A stretch of DNA of 31,862 nt from JAYZQT01 sp964412235 (GTDB lineage Bacteria; Pseudomonadota; Alphaproteobacteria; MPNO01; UBA830): positions 1 to 31,862 of the forward strand of contig CAYPNT010000028.1 in NCBI GenBank assembly GCA_964412235.1, given 5' to 3'. The position numbers were made by a program, and so were the translations under genes. The notes beneath the pieces were generated by a model. It was not told the origin of the DNA and did not search any database. It saw nothing but the letters and a program-made list of their open reading frames with translations. Of this stretch, positions 15,115 through 24,699 are shown piece after piece. Within the stretch, counting starts at the first letter, position 1. Every line of letters begins with the position of its first letter.

Positions 15115-16110
15115 ATGAAGATAGATGTCTTTAATCATGTGTTCCCCATTGAATTCTTCGAGCAGGTCGATGGATTGATGCCGGACGCGGCGATAAAACG
15201 GTGGAAATCTATCCAAACTATATTTGATATGGACGCGCGTTTGCGGATGCTTGATGAGTTTGATGGCTACCAACAGATCATATCTATGTCGCAACCGCCG
15301 ACAGATTCGATAGCGGGACCCGATGACAGTCCCGGCCTTACCCGCGTTGCTAATGACGGAATGGCGAAAATCTGTCGAGAACACCCCGATAGGATGCCGT
15401 GGTTTATCGCGTCGTTACCAATGAATAACACAGAAGCTGCAATAGCCGAGGTTGATCGTGTCCTTGATGAACATAATGCCGTCGGTTTTCAATTATTTAC
15501 GAACGTAAATAACAAGGCACTTGACCAGCCAGAGTTTCGAGACATTTTCGCCAAAATTGCCCAACGCGGAAAAATGATTTGGTTACACCCAACACGTCCC
15601 GGGAACCACCCAGACTACCTTACCGAAGACCGCTCCTTCTATGAAATTTTTTGGGGTTTTGGTTGGGCATATGAAACCAGCGCAGCAATGGCAAGAATAG
15701 TGTGTTCGGGTATGTTCGACGAGATACCCAACTTAAAGATCATCGCACATCATTGGGGAGCATACGCCCCCCATGCGGAGGGTAGATTTACTCCTGCATG
15801 GGAAAACCGGAATGCTGTTATGGGTGACGAACAAGGTTTCGCGGGAAAACTAAAAAAACCCTTAGTAGATTATTTCAAGACCGATTTTTACGGTGACACG
15901 GCAATGTTTGGCGCTCAAGCTGCAAGCCAAGCCGGCCTAGATTTTTTTGGAGCAGACCATTCGGTATTTGCCACTGATGCCCCCTATGACCATGAAGGCG
16001 GGGCATATAACATTCGCTCAACGTTAAACGTTTTCAAAAATCTACGTTGCTCGGCAGAAGACCGTCAATTGATGTTTGAAGACAATGCTCGGAGACTATT
16101 TGGTATATAG
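15115..16110 (+). CDS. Amidohydrolase-superfamily protein (ACMSD-like, Amidohydro_2)
   Basis: This 331-residue TIM-barrel protein belongs to PF04909, the family of ACMSD and gamma-resorcylate and 5-carboxyvanillate decarboxylases. It opens MKIDVFNHVFP, so the first metal-ligand position of the usual H-x-H is Phe6 and only His8 remains. Other expected ligands are kept: H158 in WLHPTRPG, H212/H213 in IIAHHWGAYAPH and D288 in FATDAPYD. Members decarboxylate or hydrolyse aromatic or ring-cleavage acids; the altered first ligand may mean a different metal geometry. AGGAG lies 7 bases before the ATG. It is the first gene of the large LysR-facing operon, so it may act early or be a committed step. 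Substrate unknown. Confidence 0.85.
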   Translation: MKIDVFNHVFPIEFFEQVDGLMPDAAIKRWKSIQTIFDMDARLRMLDEFDGYQQIISMSQPPTDSIAGPDDSPGLTRVANDGMAKICREHPDRMPWFIASLPMNNTEAAIAEVDRVLDEHNAVGFQLFTNVNNKALDQPEFRDIFAKIAQRGKMIWLHPTRPGNHPDYLTEDRSFYEIFWGFGWAYETSAAMARIVCSGMFDEIPNLKIIAHHWGAYAPHAEGRFTPAWENRNAVMGDEQGFAGKLKKPLVDYFKTDFYGDTAMFGAQAASQAGLDFFGADHSVFATDAPYDHEGGAYNIRSTLNVFKNLRCSAEDRQLMFEDNARRLFGI

Positions 16111-16150
16111 GTTGACACAAACAAATAGCCTCTGATGCGGGTTGTGGTAT

Positions 16151-16168
16151 GGAGGAGATTTTGAGGAG
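16151..16168 (+). promoter_or_regulatory. Tandem Shine-Dalgarno sites before the amidase gene
   Basis: GGAGGAG at 16151-16157 and GAGGAG at 16163-16168 both precede the ATG at 16177. The second has the ideal 8-base spacing. The first, 19 bases away, may act as a standby site. Confidence 0.5.
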
Positions 16169-16176
16169 TGTAAAGA

Positions 16177-17349
16177 ATGGCAGATGACTTTGGCGCGTTT
16201 GTTAAAGGTCACGCCGTCGAGATCGTGAGAAAGGATACCGGACCACTCTCAGGCTGTGACTTTGCTGCTAAAGATGTGTTTGATATTGCTGGACTTCCGA
16301 CAAGTAATGGTCAGCCCCTTTGGCCAAAAACGCGACCACTACCCGAGAACCACGCGACCGCAATAGAAAAACTTCTGGACGCTGGTGCAAAGCTCATCGG
16401 CAAAACAGTTTGCGACGAAATGTGCTACAGTTTGGCGGGCGACAACATACACTACGGGGCGCCCGTTAATCCAACCTCACCGGAACGCTCCGTAGGCGGT
16501 TCGTCATCCGGTTCGGCGGCCGCAGTCGCTGGAAAACTAGTTGACTTCGCCCTGGGAACAGATTGTGGAGGTTCCGTACGATGCCCTGCTAGTTTTACGG
16601 GCACATATGGTATACGCCCTACTCACGGGCGTGTGGACGATGCGGGAGTCGCTCCCCTCGCGGGATCATTTGACGTCGTTGGGTGGTTTTCTCGAGAGCC
16701 CAAATTACTCGCCAAAATCGGTGCCGTACTGTTGGAAGGCGAACAAAGATACGTTAATCCCAGAAAAGCCCTTTTTGCAACAGACGCCTTTTCGCGCTTG
16801 TCAAAGGAAGAACAAACGGCTGCGGAAAAAGCCGCTGGACTCCTGGCAGACAAATTAAATCTCTCAATACAAACTGTCATCCTCTCGGATGAGGGGTTGG
16901 ATCGTTGGTTTGCCGCATTTCGCCACCTTCAAGCTTTAGAAATTTGGCAAAACCACTCGTCGTGGATTGAAGAACACCAACCAACATTTGGTCCCGGCGT
17001 CAAAGAACGTTTTGAGTATGCGTCTACACTGACCCAAGAAGATTACCAGAAGTATAAGCCAATAAGAGAGCAAGCAACCGCGCGAATTACTGATATCTTA
17101 GATGTAGACGGAGAAGGTAGTATTTTAATTCTTCCGACAGCTCCGCCAAGTCCAAGACGCGATGCCGGCGACGCCGAAATCGAAAAGTTCAGACAAACAA
17201 CTATGGGCCTCACGTGCCCCGCGGGGCTCTCCGGTTGTCCACAGATTAGCCTGCCGATCGCCGCAACAAATGCGCCGATTGGCATCTCTATTTTAGGCCC
17301 CCAATATTCGGATGAAGGTCTTCTCGAATTGGCGATCCAAGCAGCATAG
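16177..17349 (+). CDS. Amidase-signature family amidase
   Basis: This 390-residue enzyme has the Ser-cisSer-Lys triad of the amidase signature family (PF01425). Lys32 is in FAAKDVFD, the cis-Ser is about S109 in GGSSSGSAAAVA, and the nucleophile S133 is in GTDCGGSVRCPAS. The 77- and 24-residue spacing is the same as that remembered for plant AMI1 indole-acetamide hydrolase (K36, S113, S137). It would hydrolyse a carboxamide to the acid and ammonia in the cytoplasm. It follows the amidohydrolase gene by 66 bases and precedes the MDR gene by 90. It is slightly shorter than many family members at the C-terminus but no core element is missing. A ring-opened amide from the nearby HyuA/HyuB step is an inferred substrate. 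Confidence 0.9.
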   Translation: MADDFGAFVKGHAVEIVRKDTGPLSGCDFAAKDVFDIAGLPTSNGQPLWPKTRPLPENHATAIEKLLDAGAKLIGKTVCDEMCYSLAGDNIHYGAPVNPTSPERSVGGSSSGSAAAVAGKLVDFALGTDCGGSVRCPASFTGTYGIRPTHGRVDDAGVAPLAGSFDVVGWFSREPKLLAKIGAVLLEGEQRYVNPRKALFATDAFSRLSKEEQTAAEKAAGLLADKLNLSIQTVILSDEGLDRWFAAFRHLQALEIWQNHSSWIEEHQPTFGPGVKERFEYASTLTQEDYQKYKPIREQATARITDILDVDGEGSILILPTAPPSPRRDAGDAEIEKFRQTTMGLTCPAGLSGCPQISLPIAATNAPIGISILGPQYSDEGLLELAIQAA

Positions 17350-17439
17350 AGAACACTTGGATTGCTAAGTACTAACTTAAGGGGATCGCTCATATAATAT
17401 ATCCTCTCGACATTGAACTCAGTTGGAGCACCCGAAACA

Positions 17440-18378
17440 TTGAAAGCAATCACATACAACCGCTACGGCGGACCTGAAGTTCTTGAGTATTGTGAGGTCT
17501 CTGACCCTGTCCCCGGGCCCGATGAAGCTCTTATCGCAGTAGAATGCGCCAGTGTTATTCCCGGCGATTGGAAGGTGCGTTCAGGAAAGTTACAAGACCT
17601 GTTTCCTGTCCAATTTCCCACTATACCGGGACGTGATGGAGCAGGCACCGTTGTCGCTATCGGACCCAACTGCAATTGGGCGGATATTGGCGACGAATTG
17701 TGTTTTGTTACAAATCACTCGGAACAGGGTAGTTACGCCGAATTAGTGACCCGCCCCTACCCCATGACGGTACCAAAACCCGAAAACATCGGCTTCGCTG
17801 AAGCGTCATCGATAGTGCACGCCGGAGTATGCGCATGGATTGGTCTTGTGGAAACGGCTAAGATTGCACCAGGCCAGGATGTTTTAATACACGCTGGCGC
17901 CGGTGCGATTGGCGGTATGGCCATCCAGATTGCAGCTAATATTGGCTGCAACGTTACCGCGACCTGTCGGGCAGAAAATACAAGTTACGCCCGTCAACTC
18001 GGTGCGGACCATGCAATACCATATAATGAAGTCGACTTTTCAGATATAGTGTCGGAACAGGACGTGGTGTTTGACTTGGTCGGCGGAGGCGTTCATGAAC
18101 GATCGTGCCAGGTCTTGAGAAAGAATGGTATGCTGGTGTGGTTGATCGCTAATCCCTTTCAAAATGTTGCGCCTCGATACGGAGTACGGTGTCAACAGGT
18201 CCACATTCACGACCAACGTGAAACACTCGAACGCGTGATAGGCCTCGCATCAGAGGGGAAATTAAAACCACAAGTATCTCAAACAATGAAATTAAAGGAT
18301 GCAGCTGTCGCTCATCGAAAGCTTGAGCAAGGTAAAAATACCCGTGGCCGCATTGTGTTGGACGTAGAGAGAACTTAA
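17440..18378 (+). CDS. MDR-superfamily oxidoreductase (NADPH:quinone reductase-like)
   Basis: This 312-residue zinc-independent medium-chain dehydrogenase/reductase opens MKAITYNRYGGPEVLE, typical of quinone oxidoreductases. The GroES-like domain ends near residue 120. The Rossmann domain has the nucleotide loop HAGAGAIGGMAIQIA. The catalytic and structural zinc-binding cysteines of alcohol dehydrogenases are absent. It should reduce an enone, quinone or unsaturated ring-opening product with NADPH. I chose the TTG at 17440, which starts the domain exactly and has GGAG 11 bases upstream; a TTG at 17413 would add nine residues. A TATAAT at 17393-17398 could be an internal promoter. The gene stops two bases before the molybdopterin subunit gene. 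Confidence 0.85.
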   Translation: MKAITYNRYGGPEVLEYCEVSDPVPGPDEALIAVECASVIPGDWKVRSGKLQDLFPVQFPTIPGRDGAGTVVAIGPNCNWADIGDELCFVTNHSEQGSYAELVTRPYPMTVPKPENIGFAEASSIVHAGVCAWIGLVETAKIAPGQDVLIHAGAGAIGGMAIQIAANIGCNVTATCRAENTSYARQLGADHAIPYNEVDFSDIVSEQDVVFDLVGGGVHERSCQVLRKNGMLVWLIANPFQNVAPRYGVRCQQVHIHDQRETLERVIGLASEGKLKPQVSQTMKLKDAAVAHRKLEQGKNTRGRIVLDVERT

Positions 18379-18380
18379 AA

Positions 18381-20759
18381 ATGAACAACCAAAACAAAAT
18401 TGTGGGCATCGGTGCAGAGACGCTGCGTCGGGAAGACCAGAAATTCCTGCTTGGCAAAGGCCGTTTCGTTTCAGACATCCATTTTCCAGATGCCCTCCAC
18501 GCTGTTTTCGTTCGCTCCAGCCATGCCCATGCCGAAATAGAAAGCATCAATATTGCGACCGCTGTCACTATGCCCGGTATATACGCCATTCTTACGGGCA
18601 ACGACATGCTTAACGATGGCATCGATGAAATCCCATATATGTGGATCATGAAAAACACGGATAATTCACCAATGAGCCAACCACCGAGATGGGGGTTGGC
18701 AAGAGGTAGGGTTCGCCACGTCGGCGAACCAATTGCACTAGCCATCGCCGACACGCTAGAACGCGCGACAGATGCGGCTGAGGCTATTAATGTCTCGTAT
18801 AAAATACTGTCCGCCGTTACCGACGCTCGTGGAGCACTCGCCCAACATGCTCCCCTACTTCACCAAGAAGCACCAAGAAACAAATTATACACTTGGGGTA
18901 GAGGCGACGAAGCAGCTACAGATAACGCCCTAGTAGCAGCCCCGAATACTGTCACATTAGAAATCAATAATAACCGGCTTGCCTGCGCCGCAATTGAACC
19001 GAGAGCCTGTATTGCGGTACCCGAAATATCGACAGACGCAACAACACTTTACGACGCCACTCAGGCACCGCATCTAATTCGCAAATCCGTGACGGACGCC
19101 CTAGCTATTCCGCCTGCCAATCTCAGAGTAGTCTCGCCTGACGTAGGTGGTGGGTTTGGAACCAAGGGCAAGCATTATCCAGAGGAGACTATTCTCACCT
19201 GGGCAGCCCGACGGATTGGACGTGCCGTGCGCTGGACCTCGACCCGATCCGAGGCCTTTGTCTCCGACACGCAAGCCCGAGACCACCAAACAATTGCAAC
19301 TTTAGGTTTTGATAACAAAGGGACATTCCTCGGGTTAAAAGTAGAAACTATTGCCAACGTAGGCGCATACATATCAACGTTTGGCGCGAGTATACCGGGC
19401 GCTATTTATTCTGCATTGCTTGCTGGGATCTATCAAACGCCCGCCGTGTACGTGGAGGTTACTACCGTGTTTACAAACACGGTACCCATTGACGCGTACC
19501 GCGGTGCAGGCAGACCCGAGGCGTGCTATGTTCTAGAACGCCTCGCCGATGCTGCAGCCAAGGCATTGCGTATGGATCGCGCGGAAATTCGCCGACGGAA
19601 CCTAATTCCCCCAGACGCCATGCCGTATGACACACCCATCGGACCCACTTATGACACAGGAGATTTTCCAAATATCTTGGACAAACTGCTTTCGGTAGGA
19701 GATTGGAATGGTTTTCCCGAACGTCGGACAGAAAGTGAAAAACGAGGCAAATTACGTGGTCTTGGCCTCGCCATGTACGTCGAGACATCGGGCGTCGCGC
19801 CCTCAAAAATGGCTGGAATGATGGGGTCTAAAGTGGGGTTTTTTGAGAGTGCCGAAATTCGATTAGACATGACGGGAGGAGTGCAAATTCTCGCCGGAAC
19901 CCATAACCATGGTCAGGGCCATCACACTACATACGCACAAATTGTTTCCGAAAAATTGGGGGTCCCCTTTCAAAGTGTATCCGTCATCGAAGGTGATACA
20001 GCTGTCGTCCCAATGGGGACGGGCACCTTTGGCTCCCGCTCTATCGCGATAGGGGGTTCCGCGATCTCGTGTGCGATTGACAAAGTGATCGATAAGGCTA
20101 CTAAAATAGCTGCTCACCTCCTGGAAGCCGCAACCGAAGACATCATGCATGAACAGGGAATTTTTTCTATTTCAGGCACCGATAAAAAGGTAACGATATT
20201 GGAAATTGCCGAGGCGGCCAATCTAGCACACTCGTTACCACCAGGCGTTGAACCAGGTTTAAACGAATCCGCTTTTTACGACCCTAGTAACTTTGCCTAT
20301 TCAAATGGTGGTCATATTGTAGAAATCGAGATTGATCCCGAAACCGGGAAAATTGAGTTTCAGCGTTATAACGCGGTGGACGATATCGGTACTGTGATCA
20401 ATCCAATGATCGTTCACGCTCAAATTCACGGGGGCATTGCTCAGGGAGTAGGTCAAGCAATGACCGAACATGCTACATACGACCCCGCAGACGGGCAGAT
20501 ATTAGCTGGTTCTTTTCTTGATTATTGCATCCCGCGAGCAGACGACCTAATTAATTTCCATGGCGAACTCGACGAATCTCAGCCATGCACCCACAACCCT
20601 CTCGGGGCAAAAGGATGCGGCGAATCTGGCTCTATCGGTGCCCCGGCGGTCCTAGTGAGTGCTGTCCTCGATGCACTTGCTCCTACCGGTGTAACAAATA
20701 TTGAAATGCCCCTCACCCCCATGCGTGTTTGGGAAGCAATGCAAACGGCCCCCGGATAA
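18381..20759 (+). CDS. Molybdopterin-binding large subunit of xanthine dehydrogenase/CoxL family (orphan)
   Basis: This 792-residue catalytic subunit of a molybdenum hydroxylase inserts water-derived oxygen at an activated ring or aldehyde carbon. The N-terminal a/b hammerhead domain (RREDQKFLLGKGRFVSDI at 17-34) is followed by two molybdopterin-binding domains. Key sites are GGGFGTKGKHYPEE (256-269), AYRGAGR (372-378, the form II loop and not the AYRCSFR loop of form I CO dehydrogenase) and the catalytic E748 in GAKGCGESGS. The usual FeS (CoxS) and FAD (CoxM) subunit genes are not adjacent, so it must share those at 29772-31126 or others elsewhere. It begins 2 bases after the MDR stop and overlaps hyuA as TAATG, strongly suggesting coupled expression with the HyuA/HyuB pair. 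Confidence 0.92.
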   Translation: MNNQNKIVGIGAETLRREDQKFLLGKGRFVSDIHFPDALHAVFVRSSHAHAEIESINIATAVTMPGIYAILTGNDMLNDGIDEIPYMWIMKNTDNSPMSQPPRWGLARGRVRHVGEPIALAIADTLERATDAAEAINVSYKILSAVTDARGALAQHAPLLHQEAPRNKLYTWGRGDEAATDNALVAAPNTVTLEINNNRLACAAIEPRACIAVPEISTDATTLYDATQAPHLIRKSVTDALAIPPANLRVVSPDVGGGFGTKGKHYPEETILTWAARRIGRAVRWTSTRSEAFVSDTQARDHQTIATLGFDNKGTFLGLKVETIANVGAYISTFGASIPGAIYSALLAGIYQTPAVYVEVTTVFTNTVPIDAYRGAGRPEACYVLERLADAAAKALRMDRAEIRRRNLIPPDAMPYDTPIGPTYDTGDFPNILDKLLSVGDWNGFPERRTESEKRGKLRGLGLAMYVETSGVAPSKMAGMMGSKVGFFESAEIRLDMTGGVQILAGTHNHGQGHHTTYAQIVSEKLGVPFQSVSVIEGDTAVVPMGTGTFGSRSIAIGGSAISCAIDKVIDKATKIAAHLLEAATEDIMHEQGIFSISGTDKKVTILEIAEAANLAHSLPPGVEPGLNESAFYDPSNFAYSNGGHIVEIEIDPETGKIEFQRYNAVDDIGTVINPMIVHAQIHGGIAQGVGQAMTEHATYDPADGQILAGSFLDYCIPRADDLINFHGELDESQPCTHNPLGAKGCGESGSIGAPAVLVSAVLDALAPTGVTNIEMPLTPMRVWEAMQTAPG

Positions 20760-22834
20760 TGAGTTACCGAGTAGGCGTTGATATTGGAGGCACCTTTACG
20801 GACCTTGTTGTCGTAGGTGAGGATGGGTCAACATACGCAGAAAAACTACTGACGACGCCAGACGACTTCGGCCGGGGTATTGCCATGGGGCTCTTAAGCG
20901 TGCTCGACAAACTGGGTACAACCCCAGCGGCCGTCGAGGAGATTGTGCACGGAACGACGGTCGCGACGAATATCGTTCTTGAGCACAAAGGCGCACATAC
21001 AGGCCTTATAACAACTGAAGGTTTCCGCGACGTTTTGGAACTTCGCCGGCTACGCATTCCCGAAATGTATACGTTGAATTGGAAAAAACCGCCGCCCCTG
21101 GTCCCACGAAGACTGCGATTAGAAGCAAAAGAAAAAATCGGTCCACAGGGAGAAATTCGAACTCCCCTGTCCGAAGAAAGTGTCCGTATAGCGTGCGACA
21201 TGCTTTTACAGGAAAATGTTTCCGCTGTGGCGATTGCTTATTTGCACTCGTATGCCAACCCTAATCATGAAAGACGGACTGCAAGCATAGTTAACGAGAT
21301 ACTGGGAAAGGACATTTACGTAACGTGTTCTAGTGACATACTCCCCGAAATAAGGGAATACGAACGAACCTCCACTACGGTAATAAATGCCTATCTTGGC
21401 CCCTCACTCAAAGCCTATTTCAATTCATTACAGGTACACCTGAAAAAAATCGGTATTTCCGCTCCGCTACAAATAATGAAGTCCGATGGCGGTGTAATGT
21501 CGGTTATAGCGGCGGCCGATAAACCAGCATATATTGTAGAATCAGGTCCCGCCGCCGGCGTAATAGGCGCCGCTCGTTCCACAAAAAGTGAAAATATTAT
21601 TACACTTGATATGGGTGGCACTACCGCAAAAGCGTCGATTGTGGAAGAAGGACAAATATCCCGCACAGGGGATTATGAAGTAGGGGCCGGAATCAACCTA
21701 TCAAGTAAACTTGTAATGGGCGGCGGATACGCCTTAAAACTACCGGTAATTGACATTTCTGAAATTGGCGCTGGGGGAGGCAGTATTGTAACAATCGATC
21801 GGGGTGGTTTATTAAAAGTCGGGCCACAAAGTGCCGGCGCAGTTCCCGGGCCCGTTTGTTATGACCTCGGAGGTCAAGACCCTACTTTTACAGACGCTAT
21901 TTTAACACTGGGCTTTCTCAACCAAAAACACCTTATCGGCGGTGGCCTAAAAATCTCGGCTAACAAGGCGAAGGCTGTAATAGAAAATAAAATCGCGGCC
22001 GCTATGGATCGTGATCTACTCGAAACAGCCTGGGGTATTTTTCAAATTGCTTGCGGTACAATGGTCCGAGCCGTTAAGGCTGTCTCAACCTACCGAGGGC
22101 GCGACCCTCGTCAGTTCTCCCTTTTTGCCTTTGGGGGCAATGGTCCGGTTGCAGCAGCTGAACTCGCAAATTTGCTTCAGATGAACCGCGTGATAATTCC
22201 GTCTACGCCAGGCGTTTTCAGTGCATTAGGTCTCCTTGTTTCGGATGTTGAGCATGAAGTTAGTCAAGCATGGCTTCACCACCTCACCGATGTAACGCCC
22301 GGTGATATTGACAACACCTTTTCTGGCCTGGAAAAAGATTTATCCACGTTAATGACGACTGAAGGTTTCGCAGAGCAGACATACGAAATAACACGGTACG
22401 TTGATTTACGATACTCTGGGCAAGCACACGAGCTTACTGTGGCCTGCCCCTCGACTTTAAAATTTATTGTTTTAGATCAACTGGCGACAAGTTTTGGTAA
22501 TGAACATGAACGTACTTACGGGCATCAAGCGGAAGCGGAAGCTGTTGAATGTGTCACACTCAGAGCGATCGCGCGAGTTATTGTAGACCGGCCTGAACTC
22601 GTTCGAAGCAGCCCCGTAGAACTGCACGAATGCTCTCCGGCGCGAAGTGTCTACTTCGGACCCCGACTAGGGCAAATCACAACACCCGTAATTTCCCGAA
22701 ACCAACTATCTAAAAGAACAAACGGCCCACTTATTATCGAGGAATATGACGCAACCTGCGTTGTCCCCCCGGGATGGCAGACAGAGCTTAACGAAATTGG
22801 CAATATAGTCCTAACCCGGGAAGAAACACCGTGA
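20759..22834 (+). CDS. hyuA: Hydantoinase/oxoprolinase family subunit A (HyuA, ATP-binding)
   Basis: This 691-residue protein belongs to the N-methylhydantoinase A/5-oxoprolinase A family. It uses ATP to phosphorylate a lactam or imide carbonyl for ring opening, or in related enzymes an enol for carboxylation. Actin-like ATPase motifs are visible: DIGGTFTDLVVV at the start, VHGTTVATN, ESGPAAGVIGAA, LDMGGTTAKASIVE, the GAGGGSI strand, GPQSAGAVPGP and FAFGGNGPVAAAELA. The last domain is the short C-terminal barrel region. The ATG overlaps the stop of the preceding gene by one base (TAATG) and the stop overlaps the hyuB start as GTGA, so all three are translationally coupled. The substrate is unknown; hydantoin, pyrrolidone, caprolactam and 5-oxoproline hydrolases and acetone or acetophenone carboxylases share this fold. 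Confidence 0.92.
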   Translation: MSYRVGVDIGGTFTDLVVVGEDGSTYAEKLLTTPDDFGRGIAMGLLSVLDKLGTTPAAVEEIVHGTTVATNIVLEHKGAHTGLITTEGFRDVLELRRLRIPEMYTLNWKKPPPLVPRRLRLEAKEKIGPQGEIRTPLSEESVRIACDMLLQENVSAVAIAYLHSYANPNHERRTASIVNEILGKDIYVTCSSDILPEIREYERTSTTVINAYLGPSLKAYFNSLQVHLKKIGISAPLQIMKSDGGVMSVIAAADKPAYIVESGPAAGVIGAARSTKSENIITLDMGGTTAKASIVEEGQISRTGDYEVGAGINLSSKLVMGGGYALKLPVIDISEIGAGGGSIVTIDRGGLLKVGPQSAGAVPGPVCYDLGGQDPTFTDAILTLGFLNQKHLIGGGLKISANKAKAVIENKIAAAMDRDLLETAWGIFQIACGTMVRAVKAVSTYRGRDPRQFSLFAFGGNGPVAAAELANLLQMNRVIIPSTPGVFSALGLLVSDVEHEVSQAWLHHLTDVTPGDIDNTFSGLEKDLSTLMTTEGFAEQTYEITRYVDLRYSGQAHELTVACPSTLKFIVLDQLATSFGNEHERTYGHQAEAEAVECVTLRAIARVIVDRPELVRSSPVELHECSPARSVYFGPRLGQITTPVISRNQLSKRTNGPLIIEEYDATCVVPPGWQTELNEIGNIVLTREETP

Positions 22835-24693
22835 ACGATAAGCACACAGAAACGGACCCGATTACGTTGGAGGTGGTCCAGAATGGATTGAGCGCGATTG
22901 CGGACGAAATGGCGCTCGTAATAATGCGAACGGCGTATTCAACAATTGTCCGGGATTCAATGGATTATTCAACGGGAATTTGTGATCACGAAGGTCGTAT
23001 AGTTGCCCACGGTATGACCATGGCCTTGCACCTAGGCTCTTTCCCCGATGCAATGCGATGCCTGATCCGTGATTATGGCGATAAAATGTACCCCGGGGAT
23101 ATTTTTGTGTGGAATGATCCATACGATGGCGGCGGACAACATCTCCCAGACGTATACATTGTAAAACCAATTTTTGTGGAACATTCACTTGAAGGATTCG
23201 CAGCCACACTCGTCCATCAAATAGATATGGGCGGTATTGCCCCTGGTTCATCGGCTGTCTACGCGAAGGAAATATATCAGGAGGGACTTCGGATCCCCCC
23301 AATACGACTTTATGACCAGGGCAAGCCCAATAAAACGTTTTTTAGTCTTATGGCGAAAAACACCCGTATGCCGGATAAGCTTGCCGGTGACATGAGAGCA
23401 CAAGTAGCTGCTTGCCAAACCGCAGACACTGCATTTCAAGACCTAGTTCTGCGCTATGGAAAAAAAACTTACCGGAATATCATCACGCAATTGCATGATC
23501 ACGCAGAACGCATTATGCGCCAAGAAATCACCTCCTTACCGGATGGTGAGTGGAGCTTTATAGATTTTATTGATGGCCTCGGTGAAAAACCAGAACCTAT
23601 CCCCCTTCGCGTTAAGATCACAATCAGTCAAAGCGACATGATACTCGATTGGTCAGGCTCCTCACCTCAGGTAGATGCTGCAATCAACTGTCCCGTGCCT
23701 TTTGTTAAATCAGCGTGTCATCTTATCGTTAAGTGTATCGCGACCGAAAAAATACCAAATTTTGAAGGGTTCACTCGACCACTTGATATTCGTGTGCCTG
23801 AGGGAACGATAGTCAACCCGCTTCCACCCGCGGCGTGTGCGGCACGCGCGATTGTCGGTTGGAGATCACTAGACTTGTTATTAGGGTGTTTTGCGCAAAT
23901 TGTGCCGGAAAGGGTGCCAGCGGCAGGGGAAGGTGGCGTGACCTTTCCGTCATTTAGTGGGTTTGACGGAGATAACCGATTTGTCTGCACTGAAGCTTGG
24001 GCCGGAAGTTGGGGTGGGATGCGTGGGCGCGATGGCACATTTGGTATTCCTAATCCAGGTGGAAATCTGACTAACCAACCGATCGAGATGGTAGAGGCAC
24101 TCTTCCCGCTTGAAATAACACGCTATGGGATGGTTCAGAACTCAGGGGGACCTGGAAAACATCGGGGTGCACCGGCGTATCAGCGAGAATATCGCTTCCT
24201 TTCCGACAAAACTCAGATGGTGATGCGATCAGATCGACGACGTTTTCTGCCTTACGGGCTGGAGGGCGGTGCGGCTGGAACCCCTTCCTGGAACATACAA
24301 AATGCTGGAACTCCCGAACAGACACCCATTCCCGTTATGCCTATGGAACCCGTTACCTTTTGCGAGGGTGAAAGATTTTTACATGTGTCGGGTGGCGGTG
24401 GAGGTCACGGAAATCCTCTGGACCGAGACCCGGAAGCCGTATTGGAAGATGTTTTGGAGCAGCGTCTCACTTCGGATTATGCACGAGATGTGTACGGTGT
24501 AGTGTTGACCAAGAACCTACGTGCCGTTGACCAGGACGCAACACAAGTACTCAGGGCGACGTTCGCGGCTTCCAAGGCAGATCAGGGAAAGCCGGCTTAC
24601 CTCAGGCATTTTCACGATACGCTGGATATAGAGAATTTTCGGTTGATCGGTGAAAGGGAAATGGAAATTAATACAGAGAATTCCGAAAGGTAG
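22831..24693 (+). CDS. hyuB: Hydantoinase/oxoprolinase family subunit B (HyuB)
   Basis: This 620-residue partner of HyuA belongs to PF02538. Diagnostic segments are the N-terminal DPITLEVVQNGLSAIADEM helix, then RTAYSTIVRDSMDYSTGICD, VWNDPYDGGGQHLPD, QIDMGGIAPGSSA and YQEGLRIPPIR. Further on come GWRSLDLLLGCF, NSGGPGKHRGAPAYQREY and the Gly-rich VSGGGGGHGNPLDRDP loop. The start is a GTG overlapping the hyuA TGA as GTGA. HyuB carries the hydrolytic or acceptor half-reaction after HyuA phosphorylates the substrate. It is somewhat longer than many family members because of a C-terminal tail (about 540-620) that resembles the usual YGVVL-type end plus extra helices. The complex should be a cytoplasmic alpha/beta heteromer. 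Confidence 0.92.
   Translation: MNDKHTETDPITLEVVQNGLSAIADEMALVIMRTAYSTIVRDSMDYSTGICDHEGRIVAHGMTMALHLGSFPDAMRCLIRDYGDKMYPGDIFVWNDPYDGGGQHLPDVYIVKPIFVEHSLEGFAATLVHQIDMGGIAPGSSAVYAKEIYQEGLRIPPIRLYDQGKPNKTFFSLMAKNTRMPDKLAGDMRAQVAACQTADTAFQDLVLRYGKKTYRNIITQLHDHAERIMRQEITSLPDGEWSFIDFIDGLGEKPEPIPLRVKITISQSDMILDWSGSSPQVDAAINCPVPFVKSACHLIVKCIATEKIPNFEGFTRPLDIRVPEGTIVNPLPPAACAARAIVGWRSLDLLLGCFAQIVPERVPAAGEGGVTFPSFSGFDGDNRFVCTEAWAGSWGGMRGRDGTFGIPNPGGNLTNQPIEMVEALFPLEITRYGMVQNSGGPGKHRGAPAYQREYRFLSDKTQMVMRSDRRRFLPYGLEGGAAGTPSWNIQNAGTPEQTPIPVMPMEPVTFCEGERFLHVSGGGGGHGNPLDRDPEAVLEDVLEQRLTSDYARDVYGVVLTKNLRAVDQDATQVLRATFAASKADQGKPAYLRHFHDTLDIENFRLIGEREMEINTENSER
24685..24690 (+). promoter_or_regulatory. Ribosome binding site for the small membrane protein
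   Basis: GAAAGG lies 9 bases before the TTG at 24700 and overlaps the end of hyuB. It supports translation of the short frame that follows. Confidence 0.45.
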
Positions 24694-24699
24694 ATTTGT

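Noticed and set aside
16112..16117. Perfect TTGACA hexamer just after the amidohydrolase stop, as a -35 element
   Set aside because: No acceptable -10 hexamer lies 16-18 bases downstream, so an internal promoter before the amidase is not supported.
18381..20759. Assignment of the large subunit as CO dehydrogenase (form I CoxL)
   Set aside because: The active-site loop is AYRGAGR, not AYRCSFR, so CO oxidation is not supported.
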